DNA from: Ignavibacteria bacterium
GTDB lineage: Bacteria; Bacteroidota; Ignavibacteria; Tepidaquicellales; Tepidaquicellaceae
DNA: 64,000 nt
NCBI GenBank assembly: GCA_016710985.1
Contig: JADJTX010000019.1
Coordinates: forward strand, 28,901-92,900
Reading direction: 5' to 3'
A program made the position numbers and the translations under genes. Position 1 is the stretch's first letter; every line of letters begins with the position of its first letter. Under the pieces are notes generated by a model that was not told the origin of the DNA, made no database searches, and was given only the letters and a program-made list of their open reading frames with translations. Shown here piece after piece: positions 38,101 through 47,427 of the stretch.

Positions 38101-38280
38101 ATTTTCCTTATTCAAATCCAGATAATATGGAGCATTATTGTAGTAATAATAATCCGTAATGGATTTACTCTGTGAAAATGAAATTCCTGAGAGTATTGTA
38201 AATATTATAACAAAAATTGCGAACAGCTTTGAATAACTCTGTACTGTTTTGATTTTTTGAGCTGTTAAATTTTCTTTCAT
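35164..38280 (-). CDS. T9SS-secreted subtilisin-like serine protease (S8), copy B
   Basis: A 1038-residue protease with signal peptide in residues 1-37 (LFAIFVIIFTILSGISFS). The ATG has a good AAAAGGAGAAAC site. The prodomain is about residues 40-225. The catalytic domain has D in IVDSGIDTLHEDL, H in DDNGHGTGCSGIAAA and S in NFNGTSGAAPNVAG. Beta-rich domains and a T9SS sorting domain follow (SLSQNYPNPFNPVTNVEFGI, LKIYDVLGKEVATLVNEN, TRSMMLLK). It is collinear with copy A, including WALRNTGNNIP and the jelly-roll-like region before the tail, so the two arose by duplication. Confidence 0.93.
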   Translation of the reverse strand: MKENLTAQKIKTVQSYSKLFAIFVIIFTILSGISFSQSKSITDYYYYNNAPYYLDLNKENVYLRLKNEMTKEEFINSSQSFRQVLSYDNFNTNDKNQIIKLNISLGESGLSDLLNNLKTTGLYESVSPVFSMPEGKGNPNTLIAANNEIIVQYKSNLSNDQITTFEQSKNLTFIQNLDLRGGVTKVYRVDQNTFSMDAANDIFESGMVNYSEPNFYMTNLLSYVPNDPLFPEQWALRNTGNNIPQGVSGIPGCDMRLDSAWNITLGSNKVKIAIVDSGIDTLHEDLAANILPNSQFNFITNSTNAFDDNGHGTGCSGIAAASGNNSLGISGVAPNSKIINIKCLNNEAAGTYEDLIEGLIYSWQIGAWVSSNSWGGLPPVSGVDNAILDGTTLGRNGKGTVFCFATGNSNTVLAFPSINPNVIAVGGLSPCNQRKSPVSCDGENWGANYGTGLNVVAPCVKVYTTDITGSGGWSNTNYLDNFNGTSGAAPNVAGICALMLSADSTLSWDKVRKYLNNSADKTGNYSYNSTGPLSDLGRTWNNEMGYGKANAYNAVRYVLGSKGFTFNHNPLTNNDNLSGPYSVTSSIVSLNGAINPAETKLFWTRGSSFDSIPMTNSGGNNWTATIPGTGAPASYKYFIKATDVTGVSKTYPVLAPGTYFSFNVINDNTPPQISHSSAPVIPIQFWPYKIKSIVTDSIGIDSVWVKWYKNNPSVIKHFKLQNTLDDNFEAAFNSVNIDVSNGDSIFYRIFAQDKSNLHTSDSTSLNKIKISIFNLSMDFVSPEFPPPFWNLEYTDQQFWTRHDVSAYGIGTGSAKFNYWNARPGVTQYMTTNPFDESVTGDSLKFDHAYRCWQAEDDSLIIETSTNAGVSFSLLIGLVGGPSGPLTTAPPSQILFVPNASQWATKKYALPVGVNMIRFKAVSAFGNNLYVDNILKVNGMTGISNNLITEMPEKYSLSQNYPNPFNPVTNVEFGIMKLGFVSLKIYDVLGKEVATLVNENLQPGTYKYNFDASNLSSGIYFYRIKAGDFIETRSMMLLK

Positions 38281-38429
38281 TTTTGTTTCTCCTTTTCCGG
38301 CTTAGCGGATTTTTGGTTAATTAATTTTAATGTTAAAAAACTATTGTAATTTTTTTTCCTGACAAAAGTAATTGGCATTAAAGGAAGATTAAATAGGGAG
38401 CGGAGGTTAATTATATAGGGAGTCATACC

Positions 38430-38600
38430 TATATATGATTTTGGATTTTATATTTGGGATTTACCGGATTTGGAAATGGAAATTTCGGATTTGGGATTTA
38501 CTTTGATTTGGAAATGGGGATTTCGGATTTGGGAATGGAAATTTCGGATTTAGGATTAGATTTGAAATGCGATATTAGATTTGAAGATTTTACGAAGTGG
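38430..38600. repeat. degenerate ATTTCGGATTTGGGAATGGA repeats
   Basis: Short units built from GGATTTGGGA and GGAAATGG repeat irregularly. No gene is visible in 38281-38627; the frame starting at 38454 is low-complexity translation of the repeat. Confidence 0.6.
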
Positions 38601-38627
38601 CTTTTAGGATTTCGGGTTGGCTTTATT

Positions 38628-38837
38628 TTACTGCATTACAATTTCTTCGTCCTTAATCATACTCGATAATGAATTCAATAAAAATTCTTTAGCGTCAAAT
38701 ATTTCCAATAAAACCGGTTCATCGTCAACTGTATAGTGAATAATTATTTTCCCTTTATCATCTGCATAATCTATTTTTTTATCAGATAATTCTATGATTA
38801 ATGCATCTGCATCTTTGCTATATTTAACTTTAGTCAT
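38628..38837 (-). CDS. DUF2283 domain protein
   Basis: A 69-residue protein matching the DUF2283 pattern: MTKVKYSKDADALIIELSDK, then a central DKGKIIIHYTVDDEPVLLEI and FDAKEFL. Its start overlaps the end of the DUF4258-like gene by 8 bases, so the two are translated together. Pairs of this composition are widely found in bacterial genomes and are often suspected to be toxin-antitoxin modules, with DUF2283 as the likely antitoxin; this has not been shown from the sequence. Confidence 0.85.
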   Translation of the reverse strand: MTKVKYSKDADALIIELSDKKIDYADDKGKIIIHYTVDDEPVLLEIFDAKEFLLNSLSSMIKDEEIVMQ

Positions 38838-39081
38838 ATCTTTTTATCCTCCCGGGATATATTGTAATAATTAATAAATAATCACTATACTTTTCATAAA
38901 CTACTCTCAATACGTGAGATTCATCAAGTCTTTTCTGAGCAACTAATCTGTTTTTATAACCTGCTTCTAACTTTTCCGGATCTTCAACAATTTCTTCTAT
39001 AAATTCTTTTTCAATCTCAATTCCATGCTGTTTCAAAATTTCAATCTTAGTTAAGACATGGTTCGAAAAAAATATTTTCAT
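38830..39081 (-). CDS. DUF4258-like small protein
   Basis: An 83-residue protein: MKIFFSNHVLTKIEILKQHG, then EEIVEDPEKLEAGYKNRLVA and VLRVVYEKYSDYLLIITIYP. The order SxHxxxKxxxRGIxxxxVxxxixxP, then a variable arm and a VIxxYP strand, is that of DUF4258/RelE-like small proteins. It is the first gene of the pair with the DUF2283 gene. It may be an RNase-type toxin, by analogy only. Confidence 0.75.
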   Translation of the reverse strand: MKIFFSNHVLTKIEILKQHGIEIEKEFIEEIVEDPEKLEAGYKNRLVAQKRLDESHVLRVVYEKYSDYLLIITIYPGRIKRYD

Positions 39082-39230
39082 AATAGTCTGATTTAAACTT
39101 AAACATCTTTACACAGAAAAATAAAACAATTCAAAATAAATTACAACCACTTTAACATTCTAATTTGCGTCTTAGAAACTTAGTATTTGAAAATCCTATG
39201 CATACAAAAAATCAGATTGAAAAATTCATT

Positions 39231-41012
39231 TTATTCTTTTTTAGAAATCTCAATTCCCAATTCATCAAGCTGCTCTTTCGACACTTCACTCGGACATTCA
39301 TCCATCAGCGAAGATGCTTTAAGAGTTTTGGGGAATGCGATAGTATCAGTTATTGATTTCAGTCCGCAAAGTATTGCTATAATTCTGTCTAATCCTATCC
39401 CGGCTCCGCCGTGCGGAGGAGCTCCGTATGTGTATGCATCAAGCATAAATCCGAATTTCATTTTTGCTTCATCATCCGACATACCAATCATATCAAAAAC
39501 TTTTTTCTGAACTTCAGGCTTGTTGATGCGTATACTTCCGCTTGCTAACTCAAATCCGTTCAATACAATGTCATAACAATTTGCTCTTATACTCTCTACT
39601 TCCTTTACATCACGGCTGTCCATGAATTTGAGATATTCGTCTTTAGGTGATGTGAATATGTTATGCTCTGACTCGAATTTTTTTGCTTCTTCATCATAAT
39701 GGAAAAGCGGAAAATCAGTTATCCAGACAAATTCAAATTTTGTTTCATCCCTTAATTTAAAATCTTCAGCAAGCTTAAGTCTGAGCTGTCCCAAGGCAAG
39801 CAAAACTTTCTTCTTTTCACCGCTCAGAATAAATACTGTATCGCTGTCATTAGCATTAAACGCTTTCTTTATGTTTGCAATTATTTCTTCGGATAAAAAT
39901 TTTGTCATGGGCGACTGAACCGTTCCGTCCGCATTGTACTTCAGATATCCGAATCCTCCGAAACCAAGCTTTTTAATAAACTCTGTCAAACCGTCAATGG
40001 TCTTTCTCGAAACTTCCTGACCGCTTAACTTTATTCCTGCAACCATTCCTCCGGACTCAATCACATCATTGAAAACCTTGAACTCACTTCCTTTCACAAC
40101 TTCAGTTATGTTTTCAATTTTTACATCTCCTTTTATTCTCAGATCCGGTTTGTCAATTCCGTATGTTTGCAATGCTTCATCATATGTCATTCTTTTGAAA
40201 GGTATAGTAAGATCAATGTTTTTTATCTCTTTCCAGATTGCATGAAACATACCTTCTATGATCTCAAAAACATCGTCCTGCGTTACAAAGCTCATCTCAA
40301 GATCTATCTGCGTATGCTCGGGCTGCCTGTCAGCGCGGAGATCTTCGTCACGAAAACATTTGCATATCTGAACATACCGGTCAATTCCGGAAAGCATAAG
40401 AATCTGTTTATAGATCTGCGGGGACTGCGGAAGCGCATAGAATTTTCCTTTATGAACTCTCGACGGAACAAGATAATCCCTCGCTCCTTCCGGTGTTGAC
40501 TTCATAAGTATCGGTGTCTCTATCTCTAAAAAGTTATGCTTCTCAAAATATCTATGTATGATGTTATAAACTCTGCTCCTTACGATCAGATTATCTGTGA
40601 CACTTTTTCTTCGCAGATCAAGGTAACGGTATTTCAATCTCAGCTCATCCGATGCTTTCACATCTTCTTCAATTACAAAAGGAGGAACCAATGATTCATT
40701 TAGTACTTCAAGAACATCAACATCGATTTCAATATCACCCGTGGCAATGTTTTTATTGATGCTCTCTCTCTTTATGACTTTCCCGGTAACGGAAATTACA
40801 AATTCATTTCCGAGCTTTTCAGCTTTGTCATAAACATCTTTTTTTGACGGATGAATATTCAGTTGCGTAATTCCGTATCTGTCACGCAGATCAATGAACA
40901 GCAATCCGCCAAGATCTCTTTTCTTAGAAACCCAGCCGTTCAAAGTTATATTCTTATTTTCATCTGCAAGTCTTAATTCACCGCAGGTATGTGTTCGTTT
41001 TTTATAAATCAT
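39231..41012 (-). CDS. aspS: aspartyl-tRNA synthetase
   Basis: A 593-residue class II synthetase that charges tRNA-Asp with aspartate in the cytoplasm. The N-terminal OB-fold anticodon-binding domain starts GWVSKKRDLGGLLFIDLRDR. Class II motif 1 is near FLEIETPILMKSTPEGARDY, motif 2 is FRDEDLRADRQPEHTQIDLE and motif 3 is GGAGIGLDRIIAILCG. A GAD insertion domain of the bacterial type lies between motifs 2 and 3. Length fits bacterial AspRS. Whether it also charges tRNA-Asn cannot be told from this window alone. Confidence 0.97.
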   Translation of the reverse strand: MIYKKRTHTCGELRLADENKNITLNGWVSKKRDLGGLLFIDLRDRYGITQLNIHPSKKDVYDKAEKLGNEFVISVTGKVIKRESINKNIATGDIEIDVDVLEVLNESLVPPFVIEEDVKASDELRLKYRYLDLRRKSVTDNLIVRSRVYNIIHRYFEKHNFLEIETPILMKSTPEGARDYLVPSRVHKGKFYALPQSPQIYKQILMLSGIDRYVQICKCFRDEDLRADRQPEHTQIDLEMSFVTQDDVFEIIEGMFHAIWKEIKNIDLTIPFKRMTYDEALQTYGIDKPDLRIKGDVKIENITEVVKGSEFKVFNDVIESGGMVAGIKLSGQEVSRKTIDGLTEFIKKLGFGGFGYLKYNADGTVQSPMTKFLSEEIIANIKKAFNANDSDTVFILSGEKKKVLLALGQLRLKLAEDFKLRDETKFEFVWITDFPLFHYDEEAKKFESEHNIFTSPKDEYLKFMDSRDVKEVESIRANCYDIVLNGFELASGSIRINKPEVQKKVFDMIGMSDDEAKMKFGFMLDAYTYGAPPHGGAGIGLDRIIAILCGLKSITDTIAFPKTLKASSLMDECPSEVSKEQLDELGIEISKKE

Positions 41013-41035
41013 TTTGTATGTGTGGTCAAACGTCA

Positions 41036-41090
41036 GATGTCAGACGTGAAACGTCAAACGTGAAACGTGAGACGTGAGACGTGAGAAAAT
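41036..41090. repeat. ACGTGAAACGTC short tandem array
   Basis: GACGTGAAACGTCAAACGTG and variants repeat between aspS and hppD. Same word family as the arrays at 35095, 53299 and 54517. It is followed at about 41175-41205 by TTTGTAA repeats. Confidence 0.75.
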
Positions 41091-41202
41091 TTGTAACGCA
41101 AGACTGTTTTATTGGTTATTAAGTTCTTAAAGAATAGCTAATCGTTGATTGAATTAGCAATTAACAATTAGCTACTTGTAATTTGTAATTTGTAATTTGT
41201 AA

Positions 41203-42348
41203 TTAAAGCGTTCCCCGCAAAGCCTGTTCTCTCTCGATCGCTTCAAACAGCGCTTTAAAATTTCCCTTTACCAAAGCTTCTCGCGCCTTTCCTCTGTATT
41301 ATCTCAAAAAATACTGTCGGTCTGTCTTCGATCGGTTTTGTAAATATCTGCAAAAGGTAACCGTCTTCATCCCTGTCAACAAGTATTCCTAATTTTTCGA
41401 GCTCGGAAATATCCTCATCTATTTTCCCTACCCTTTCTTCCAGCTCTTTATAATACGATGTAGGTATGGTTAAAAACTCCAGTCCTCTGCTTCTTAATTC
41501 ATTCACAGTGTCAAGTATGTTAGCCGTTGACATTGCAATATGCTGAGCTCCTCCGGTCTTATAAAAATCGAGATACTCTTCGATCTGTGATTTCTTCTTT
41601 CCCGGTGCAGGTTCATTGATAGGAAATTTAATTTTTCCCGTGCCGTTCTGCATTACTTTACTCATAAGGGCAGTGAAGTCGGTCGAGATATCCTTGTCAT
41701 CAAAAGAAATCAGCTGATTGAATCCCATCGTGTGCGCATAAAACTTAACCCACTCATTCATTTTACCGAGTTCGACGTTTCCAACTATATGGTCAACTGC
41801 CTTAAGCCCGGTATCCTTAATTCCCTTCACTGCCTTATTCTCCGCGCTTACAAAACCCGGCATGAAAAGCCCTTTATAATTTTTTCTTTCTATGAATGAA
41901 TGTATTGTGTCTCCGTAAGTTTGAATCGAAGATTTTATTATCACGCCGTTTTCATCTTTGTATTCAGTAGGTTTTAAAACTCCTTTAGCTCCGCGGTTGG
42001 TCGTTTCAATATATGATTTAGTTGCATCCTCAACTTCCATTGCGATGTCTCTCACTCCGTCACCGTGTCTTTTGTGATGCTCGGCAATGAAATTATTATC
42101 GGTCAGCGGAGATGTCAGAACAAATTAAATTTTCCCTGTTCAAGCAGATACGAAGCGCTCTCTTTATTTCCGGTCTCCAGACCGGAATAGCCGGTAAGTT
42201 TGAAACCCATAACATACTGATAAAAAAATGCCGACTGTTTTGCGTTACCGGTATAAAACTCCAGATGATCTATTCTTTTTAACGGAAGAAAATCTTCGGT
42301 TGTTTTTGTATCATCGATTTGTTTTTCGACTTCCTGAAGTGTATCCAT
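41203..42348 (-). CDS. hppD: 4-hydroxyphenylpyruvate dioxygenase (two frameshifts)
   Basis: The enzyme converts 4-hydroxyphenylpyruvate to homogentisate in tyrosine catabolism. Frame 1 (ATG at 42348) reads RIDHLEFYTGNAKQSAFFYQ up to EQGKFNL near 42120. A missing base shifts to VLTSPLTDNNFIAEHHKRHG and the long frame with metal ligands in VDHIVGNV (His), GAQHIAM (His) and VFFEIIQRKG (Glu). A second shift near 41258 restores the usual end FKALFEAIEREQALRGTL before the TAA at 41203. All catalytic motifs survive, so the shifts look more like indel errors than old decay. No other tyrosine-pathway gene is next to it. Confidence 0.9.
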
Positions 42349-42549
42349 GATAATTGAAATTTAATTTTTTAGTATGATCTAATTTACTGAAAATAAGATT
42401 AATATTTAATGATGTTAAATTTATTATCCAAATTCTATTTATACACAACAATAAAATTTTCGCGCAGATATACGCAGATTGTTACCGGGAATCTGCGGAT
42501 ATCATCTGCGAAATTCTGCGGGATAAAAAATTGTCACTTTAAATGACCC

Positions 42550-42895
42550 TTCCCTTTTTTTACCACGGAGGGCACAGAGGACACAGATTTGCACAGAGAA
42601 TTTATTTTTATCTCAAATTGTTCAATAGAAATTTAAAGGAGTATTTAAACGCAAAGTGCGCAAAGTATTTACGCAAAGATCGCTAAGAATTTTTTCTTAC
42701 AATTCAACTTTCTCTGAAACCCTTTGTGTCCTTCGTGCCTTAGTGGTAAAAAAAATCCAATGAGAAATCTGGGTTTATAACAGTCAGTTGTTATAGTGCT
42801 TGAACATTTAAATATTTTGTTGATTAAGAAATAGTAATAAGAAGTTTCTCTGTGTAAACTCTGTGGTCTCTGCGCCTCTGTGGTAATTTTTAGTT
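42550..42895. repeat. large imperfect inverted repeat (CACAGAGG element)
   Basis: TTACCACGGAGGGCACAGAG near 42557 pairs with CTCTGCGCCTCTGTGGTAAT near 42866, and inner words (GCACAGAGAA / TTCTCTGTGTAA; CGCAAAGTGCGCAAAG / CCTTTGTGTCCTTCGTGC) continue the symmetry. This is typical of eroded non-autonomous elements in AT-rich genomes. A smaller hairpin (ATACGCAGATTGTTACCGGG region, CATCTGCGAAATTCTGCGGG) precedes it at about 42460-42525. No gene in 42349-42950. Confidence 0.6.
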
Positions 42896-42949
42896 TTGAG
42901 AAAGGGAGTTATGGGAATATTCAGGGAAAGCTAAACGCATTACATCCGG

Positions 42950-43455
42950 CATTTAGCTGTATCACTGTTATTATCAGTCGTATCACTGCAGTTCTTAGTC
43001 GTATTGTTACTTCCTTCAGTCGTACTCCCGTGAACTGTTGGCACTCGACACCTAGGAACTGGGCGCTAGTTCCTGTGGAAACTCAGGCGTATTCCTGTGG
43101 AACTCAGGCGTATTCCTGAGGAACTCAGTCGTATTCCTGAGGAACTCAGTCGTATTCCTGAGGAACTCAGTCGTATTCCTGAGGAACTCAGTCGTATTCC
43201 TGAGGAACTCAGTCGTATTCCTGAGGAACTCAGTCGTATTCCTGAGGAACTCAGGCGTATTCCTGTGGAAACTCAGGCGTATTCCTGTGGAACTCAGGCG
43301 TATTCCTGTCGAACTCAGTCTTATTCCTGAGGAACTCAGTCGTATTCCTGAGGAACTCAGTCGTATTCCTGTGGAACTCAGGCGTATCCCTATGCAACTC
43401 AGGCGTATGTCTGTGCAACTCAGGCGTATGTCTGTGGAACTCAGGCGTATGTCTG
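42950..43455. repeat. 21-bp minisatellite (CTCAGTCGTATTCCTGAGGAA)
   Basis: About 20 copies. The central copies (43120-43250) are nearly identical in 21-bp units; outer copies are increasingly diverged (CAGTCGTATCACTGCAGTTC at the left, CAGGCGTATGTCTGTGCAAC at the right). Each unit contains the hairpin-forming CTGAGGAACTCAG. Open frames exist on both strands only because the period is a multiple of three and lacks stops; neither has a credible start or relatives, so none was annotated. Confidence 0.9.
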
Positions 43456-43600
43456 AGTGATACAGAAATGTAATTTTTATCACCGGGAATTCGGATGTAT
43501 GTCCCGATTATCCCGGGAAAATTAGAAAACTCCTTTTTTTAATAAAAAAATCAACTTTTAGCAATGTTATTTAATAAATACTTAATTTCTTCAGTTACTT

Positions 43601-44100
43601 TTATTTTATCAGAACCATTCTCTTTGTAGAAATAAAGCTTCCGGCTTCAATCTTATAAAAATATATGCCACTCGCTAAATTGCTTCCGTCAAATTGAATC
43701 TCATATCCTCCGGCATCTTTTGCTTCATTAACAAGCAATAAAATCTCTTTTCCTGCTACATCATAAATTTTGATCTTTACTATTTCAGACTTTGGTAACG
43801 AATACGAAATCGTTGTGACCGGATTAAAAGGGTTCGGATAGTTCTGAAAAAGTTCAAAACATTTCTACATTTTGACTCTGATGTTGAACATTTACTAATT
43901 CGGGTGCATAACCGTTTGAATCAGTAGAACCATGTCTGATTAAAAATTCTTAAATCAATATTCACATAATTCATTCCCCAGCCTGGGACATCATTTATCA
44001 CGATAGAATCTGGTTGATTGGGACAGGGATATTGTGGAAAAACCATTTCATTAAAAAGGAGACATAGTACGAAAAGTATAATATAGAATATTGTATTCAT
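43601..44100 (-). pseudogene. small T9SS cargo gene with two frameshifts
   Basis: It starts at the ATG at 44100 with signal peptide MNTIFYIILFVLCLLFNEMV and the segment YPCPNQPDSIVINDVPGWGM, up to a TGA at 43921. The next frame gives TDSNGYAPELVNVQHQSQNV, and a third, after another one-base shift, gives ELFQNYPNPFNPVTTISYSL, VKIKIYDVAGKEILLLVNEA and TKRMVLIK ending at 43601. Re-joined, it is about a 165-residue secreted protein consisting mostly of a sorting domain. It is either broken or affected by sequencing indels. Confidence 0.75.
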
Positions 44101-44126
44101 AATAATTTTCCATTTTAATTTTAAAA

Positions 44127-45628
44127 TTATTTAATAAGTAAAAGTTTGTTTGTTATAGATTCATCTTCTACGGAGAGGTTACAAAAATAAATCCGTTGGC
44201 CAAAGTGATATTGATTGGCATTAAAGATCACTTTATATTCCCCTGCTTCTTGATATTTTTCAACTAATTTACAAATCTCTTTACCTTTCCAGATCATAAA
44301 TTCTTAATACTATAAAACCTGCTTTAAACAAATTGTATTTCATAGTAGTGATAGGATTGAAAAGGATTTGGATAATTTTGATATAAATTAAATTTTTCAG
44401 GTAATAATAAGTTATTATTTTAATATTGACCATATATGGTGCATTGCATAAAGAGTCTGTTTTCGAAGCAAAATGTTAGACTCGTGAAAACTTGGAGGAT
44501 AGTCTGTAAAGCCGGTGAAAATAAAGCCACGAAATCATTTTGTTGCGTTCACAGCATGTGCTAAAAATGCAAAATTACTATCGTTTGTTAGTGAAGGAAG
44601 TAATTTATTAAATATTAAATTTCCATTTGGATCAATTTTTCGAAACCGCCATTAAAAATGCTTGATAATTATTCACATACTGGCCACCAACCATCAGAAT
44701 ATTTTCATCTTTTGATAAGCACATTGACCCGCATCCATTCACTCCCTTATAATAACTTTTTGAAAAATAACTGAACTTTGAAGTGTCAATTTTATATAAA
44801 ATCATTGAATCAAGCCCCCTCCGACAAAAATATGTCCTGAAGGATGCTCAATTAAATTTATTGCATTTGGAAGAAATAAATTTTCTTTCCAAATAACTTT
44901 GCCAAAGTCGTTAGCTTTTGTCAATGACGCCATTACAACACCACAGGCATTAGTAGAATGTTTATTAAAAGATTATAACGATGTTTATTTGTTCTTTCAG
45001 GATTTTCTTTTGAATATCAATTCCTAGAATATAAAATGAATTATCCTTACTCTCTAAAATCACAAAAATGTCAGTAGTGAAACTATATAGGGCATCCCAT
45101 AATTTGATTATTCCCATTGAATCAGTTTTAATTACACAACCAATGCTAGGATTGAATAAATATCCGCAAGCCAAAATTCCACCATCATTTGTTACTTTAT
45201 GATCCAAAAATCCTGCAGATCTGCCGAAATATTTTTGATCCATTAACATCACCCAGACTTATTGATTCTGAATATTATTGCAGAGTCCTGATTGTTTTCC
45301 TGTAATTATGTATCCACTATCACGGGCTTGCGTTACGGAGCTTAAATATAAAGAAAAATCCTCCTATGTTATTCACATCATATAGTCTCTGCCATTCAAT
45401 TATTCCAAATTGATCGGTTTTTAGTTACAACCGATCTTGTTATGATAAGAATATAAATATTCGATAATATAATGTACCTCCATCAAATGTTTGTATGACA
45501 TCATCTCCACTTTCTTCAAAGTTATTATAATCATACCACTTCTGCCATGTTACAGCCTGAGAATGGACTAAGTTATAATCAGTTAAAAAAACTGTAAGAA
45601 CAAAAAGTATTTTCACTACATTACTCAT
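44127..45628 (-). pseudogene. decayed T9SS-secreted protein
   Basis: It starts at 45628 with signal peptide MSNVVKILFVLTVFLTDYNL and the segment VTWQKWYDYNNFEESGDDVI, typical of secreted proteins with repeated GGYIxxG strands. Frames then switch many times: DSGYIITGKQSG, then KVTNDGGILACGYLFNPSIG (44965-45252), and finally GKEICKLVEKYQEAGEYKVI with the tail NKLLLIK ending at 44127. At least six disruptions are needed to read it through, more than in any other gene here, so real decay is likely. Confidence 0.75.
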
Positions 45629-45644
45629 TTCACAAATATTTTAT

Positions 45645-45990
45645 TTAAGTAAAAAAGTGGAAACGAACCGAAGTAAACTGGAAACGAACCTAAGTAAACT
45701 GGAAATGAACCGAAGTAAACTGGAAACGAACCGAAGTAAACTGGAAACGAACCGAAGTAAAGTGGAAACAAACCTAAGTAAAGTGAAACAAACCTAAGTA
45801 AAGTGATTTTAAACTAAGTAAAAATGGATTGAACCGAAGTAAACTGGAAACAGAAACTAAGCAAATTCTAAAACGAACTTAAGTAAACTGGAAACTTTTT
45901 GAACCGAAGTAAACTTGAATCTGAACCGAAGTAAACTTGATTGAAGAATGCAAAGTGAATCAAACCTAAGTAAAGTTGAATTGTAGGTGA
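45645..45990. repeat. degenerate 20-22 bp minisatellite (GAACCGAAGTAAACTGGAAA)
   Basis: About 15 units of AACTGGAAACGAACCGAAGT with increasing decay toward 45990. It lies just upstream of the decayed T9SS gene. It is similar in style, not sequence, to the 42950-43455 array. From 45990 to 46140 no feature was recognised. Confidence 0.85.
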
Positions 45991-46147
45991 GCAAAAGTTT
46001 GCATTCACCTGAGTTAACTTAAATTTATCCAAGCAAACTTATTTGAACCCAACAAAGTTTTAACTAATCATTCATTATGGCACTTTGAAATAATCTTATA
46101 CTAAAGAAGTATTAAGGTTAAACTTCACGTCTTCTGATCCCGGGATC

Positions 46148-46170
46148 TTTGTTGTTGGTGACCAAAAAGT
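46148..46170. repeat. solo half of REP family 2
   Basis: TTTGTTGTTGGTGACCAAAA matches the left arm of the REP-2 palindromes at 61884 and 63688, far from the transposases. The right arm is absent. Confidence 0.65.
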
Positions 46171-46176
46171 GGCCAT

Positions 46177-46232
46177 AAAAAACGCCCGTCCTCGGTGATG
46201 TAATATCAAATAATCACTTAAGAGGACGAGCG
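46177..46232 (-). terminator. intrinsic terminator of the 46281-47339 gene
   Basis: On the minus strand CGCTCGTCCTC pairs with GAGGACGGGCG (one mismatch), the stem is prolonged inside by GTGAT/ATCAC, and TTTTTT follows directly. Confidence 0.85.
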
Positions 46233-46280
46233 GTTAAAATTTTAAATTCTGTTAGAAATTAGACAAACGACATGTAATGA

Positions 46281-47339
46281 TCAAAATGGTCTCTGTAAAC
46301 TTACAAATGCTGCACTGTTATTATATGTCAGGACGATATCAGTCAGATCAATAAGATTGTCACCTGTTACGTCCGCTGGTTTATATCCTGTAACAAAAGT
46401 GACTGCATCATTATACACAAGTGTGATATCTGTAAGATCAACAAATCCGTCCTGATTTACATCTCCGCCGAAGTTACAGTATTTGGTTCCTACTAGTTTA
46501 AGATTATTGCCATAAGCCGTTGCTGAAGAAGTTGTGAAATTGTACGACAGTGAATCACCTGAAAAACTCTGACCCGAACTGCTCCAGGTTTCAACTGAAT
46601 TCCTGTGTCTTAATACAATATAATACGGGAGTGCGTTTGAGGCGTGTGTAAAGCTGAAATTTCCTTTTCCTGAAGGATCGATATAAGAAGTGGAAGAATC
46701 TATCAACGCATATGGTGCGAAATTATTTCTTAAGTATACTCTGACTGTATCTCCGTTCATCAGCCCTGTGGAGGTATTATAGAAACCTTCTATTAACTCC
46801 GTAAGATGCAGGACTTTCGGAGGAGGGCTGACATCAATTCTAAAACTTGTGGCCCAGTTCCATGAATCTCCGGATTCATTACCGTCACTGTTGGTTGCGT
46901 TGCCTGTTACAAAAATTGTATCTGTACCTGCTGTTGCAGGTGATGTATAAGAAAACTGCAAGGTCACCTGTCCACCGGTCATTGGTATGTTATTGTTATG
47001 AGCAAGCTCACTTGACTGTAAATGAAGAGTTGGAGACACTATTCCCAGAACTCCCCTTCTTACCGCAATATCGACTCCGGCACCGGTTTTTCCGGCTTTA
47101 TTTATTGTAACTGAAAAAGTGTATGTGTGACTTGTTGTAACTGCAGACTGCCCGCTTATGAGGACGCTGACGCTTGCGTCCCTGGAACCGTGACAACCAC
47201 CACATCCGTTTGCTGAAGATTTTAAAGTTCTTCCTGTCCTTCCGTCAATATCTGAAAATGCTTCTCCTGAAATTAAAAGCATTGCGGATATGATGAGAAG
47301 GAACCTGAATGCAGTAAAAACGCGGTATGAGTAAATCAT
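46281..47339 (-). CDS. secreted choice-of-anchor/dockerin-like protein with a CxxCH motif
   Basis: I chose the ATG at 47339 because AAGGAGC lies 8 bases upstream and a signal peptide follows (FRFLLIISAMLLISGEAFS); the frame extends to 47465 without a better start. The product has 352 residues. Residues about 46-50 are CGGCH, the heme c attachment pattern, in GRTLKSSANGCGGCHGS. A beta domain with HTYTFSVTINKAGKTGAGVD resembles the choice-of-anchor V/Reeler-like group often found with this motif. The C-terminus has two dockerin-like calcium repeats (GDVNQDGFVDLTDITLVYND, DVTGDNLIDLTDIVLTYNNS) and no T9SS tail. It is divergent from the multicopper oxidase with FNR/DNR-like boxes between. Confidence 0.8.
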   Translation of the reverse strand: MIYSYRVFTAFRFLLIISAMLLISGEAFSDIDGRTGRTLKSSANGCGGCHGSRDASVSVLISGQSAVTTSHTYTFSVTINKAGKTGAGVDIAVRRGVLGIVSPTLHLQSSELAHNNNIPMTGGQVTLQFSYTSPATAGTDTIFVTGNATNSDGNESGDSWNWATSFRIDVSPPPKVLHLTELIEGFYNTSTGLMNGDTVRVYLRNNFAPYALIDSSTSYIDPSGKGNFSFTHASNALPYYIVLRHRNSVETWSSSGQSFSGDSLSYNFTTSSATAYGNNLKLVGTKYCNFGGDVNQDGFVDLTDITLVYNDAVTFVTGYKPADVTGDNLIDLTDIVLTYNNSAAFVSLQRPF

Positions 47340-47427
47340 TTTTTTGCTCCTTAAGATTAGATTTATGGAATTGTGAATTATGTAAAAATATTTTATAGGC
47401 AATTTAGCACATATTGTATACAATCTT

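Noticed and set aside
43060..43450. Possible CRISPR array.
   Set aside because: Units follow one another with no unique spacers, and there are no cas genes in the window.
43052..43483. Open frames on both strands through the 21-bp array, coding for IRLSSTG- or RNTTEFL-type repeats.
   Set aside because: They exist because the period is divisible by three and lacks stops. There is no plausible start, signal or domain, and the flanks are eroded repeat units.
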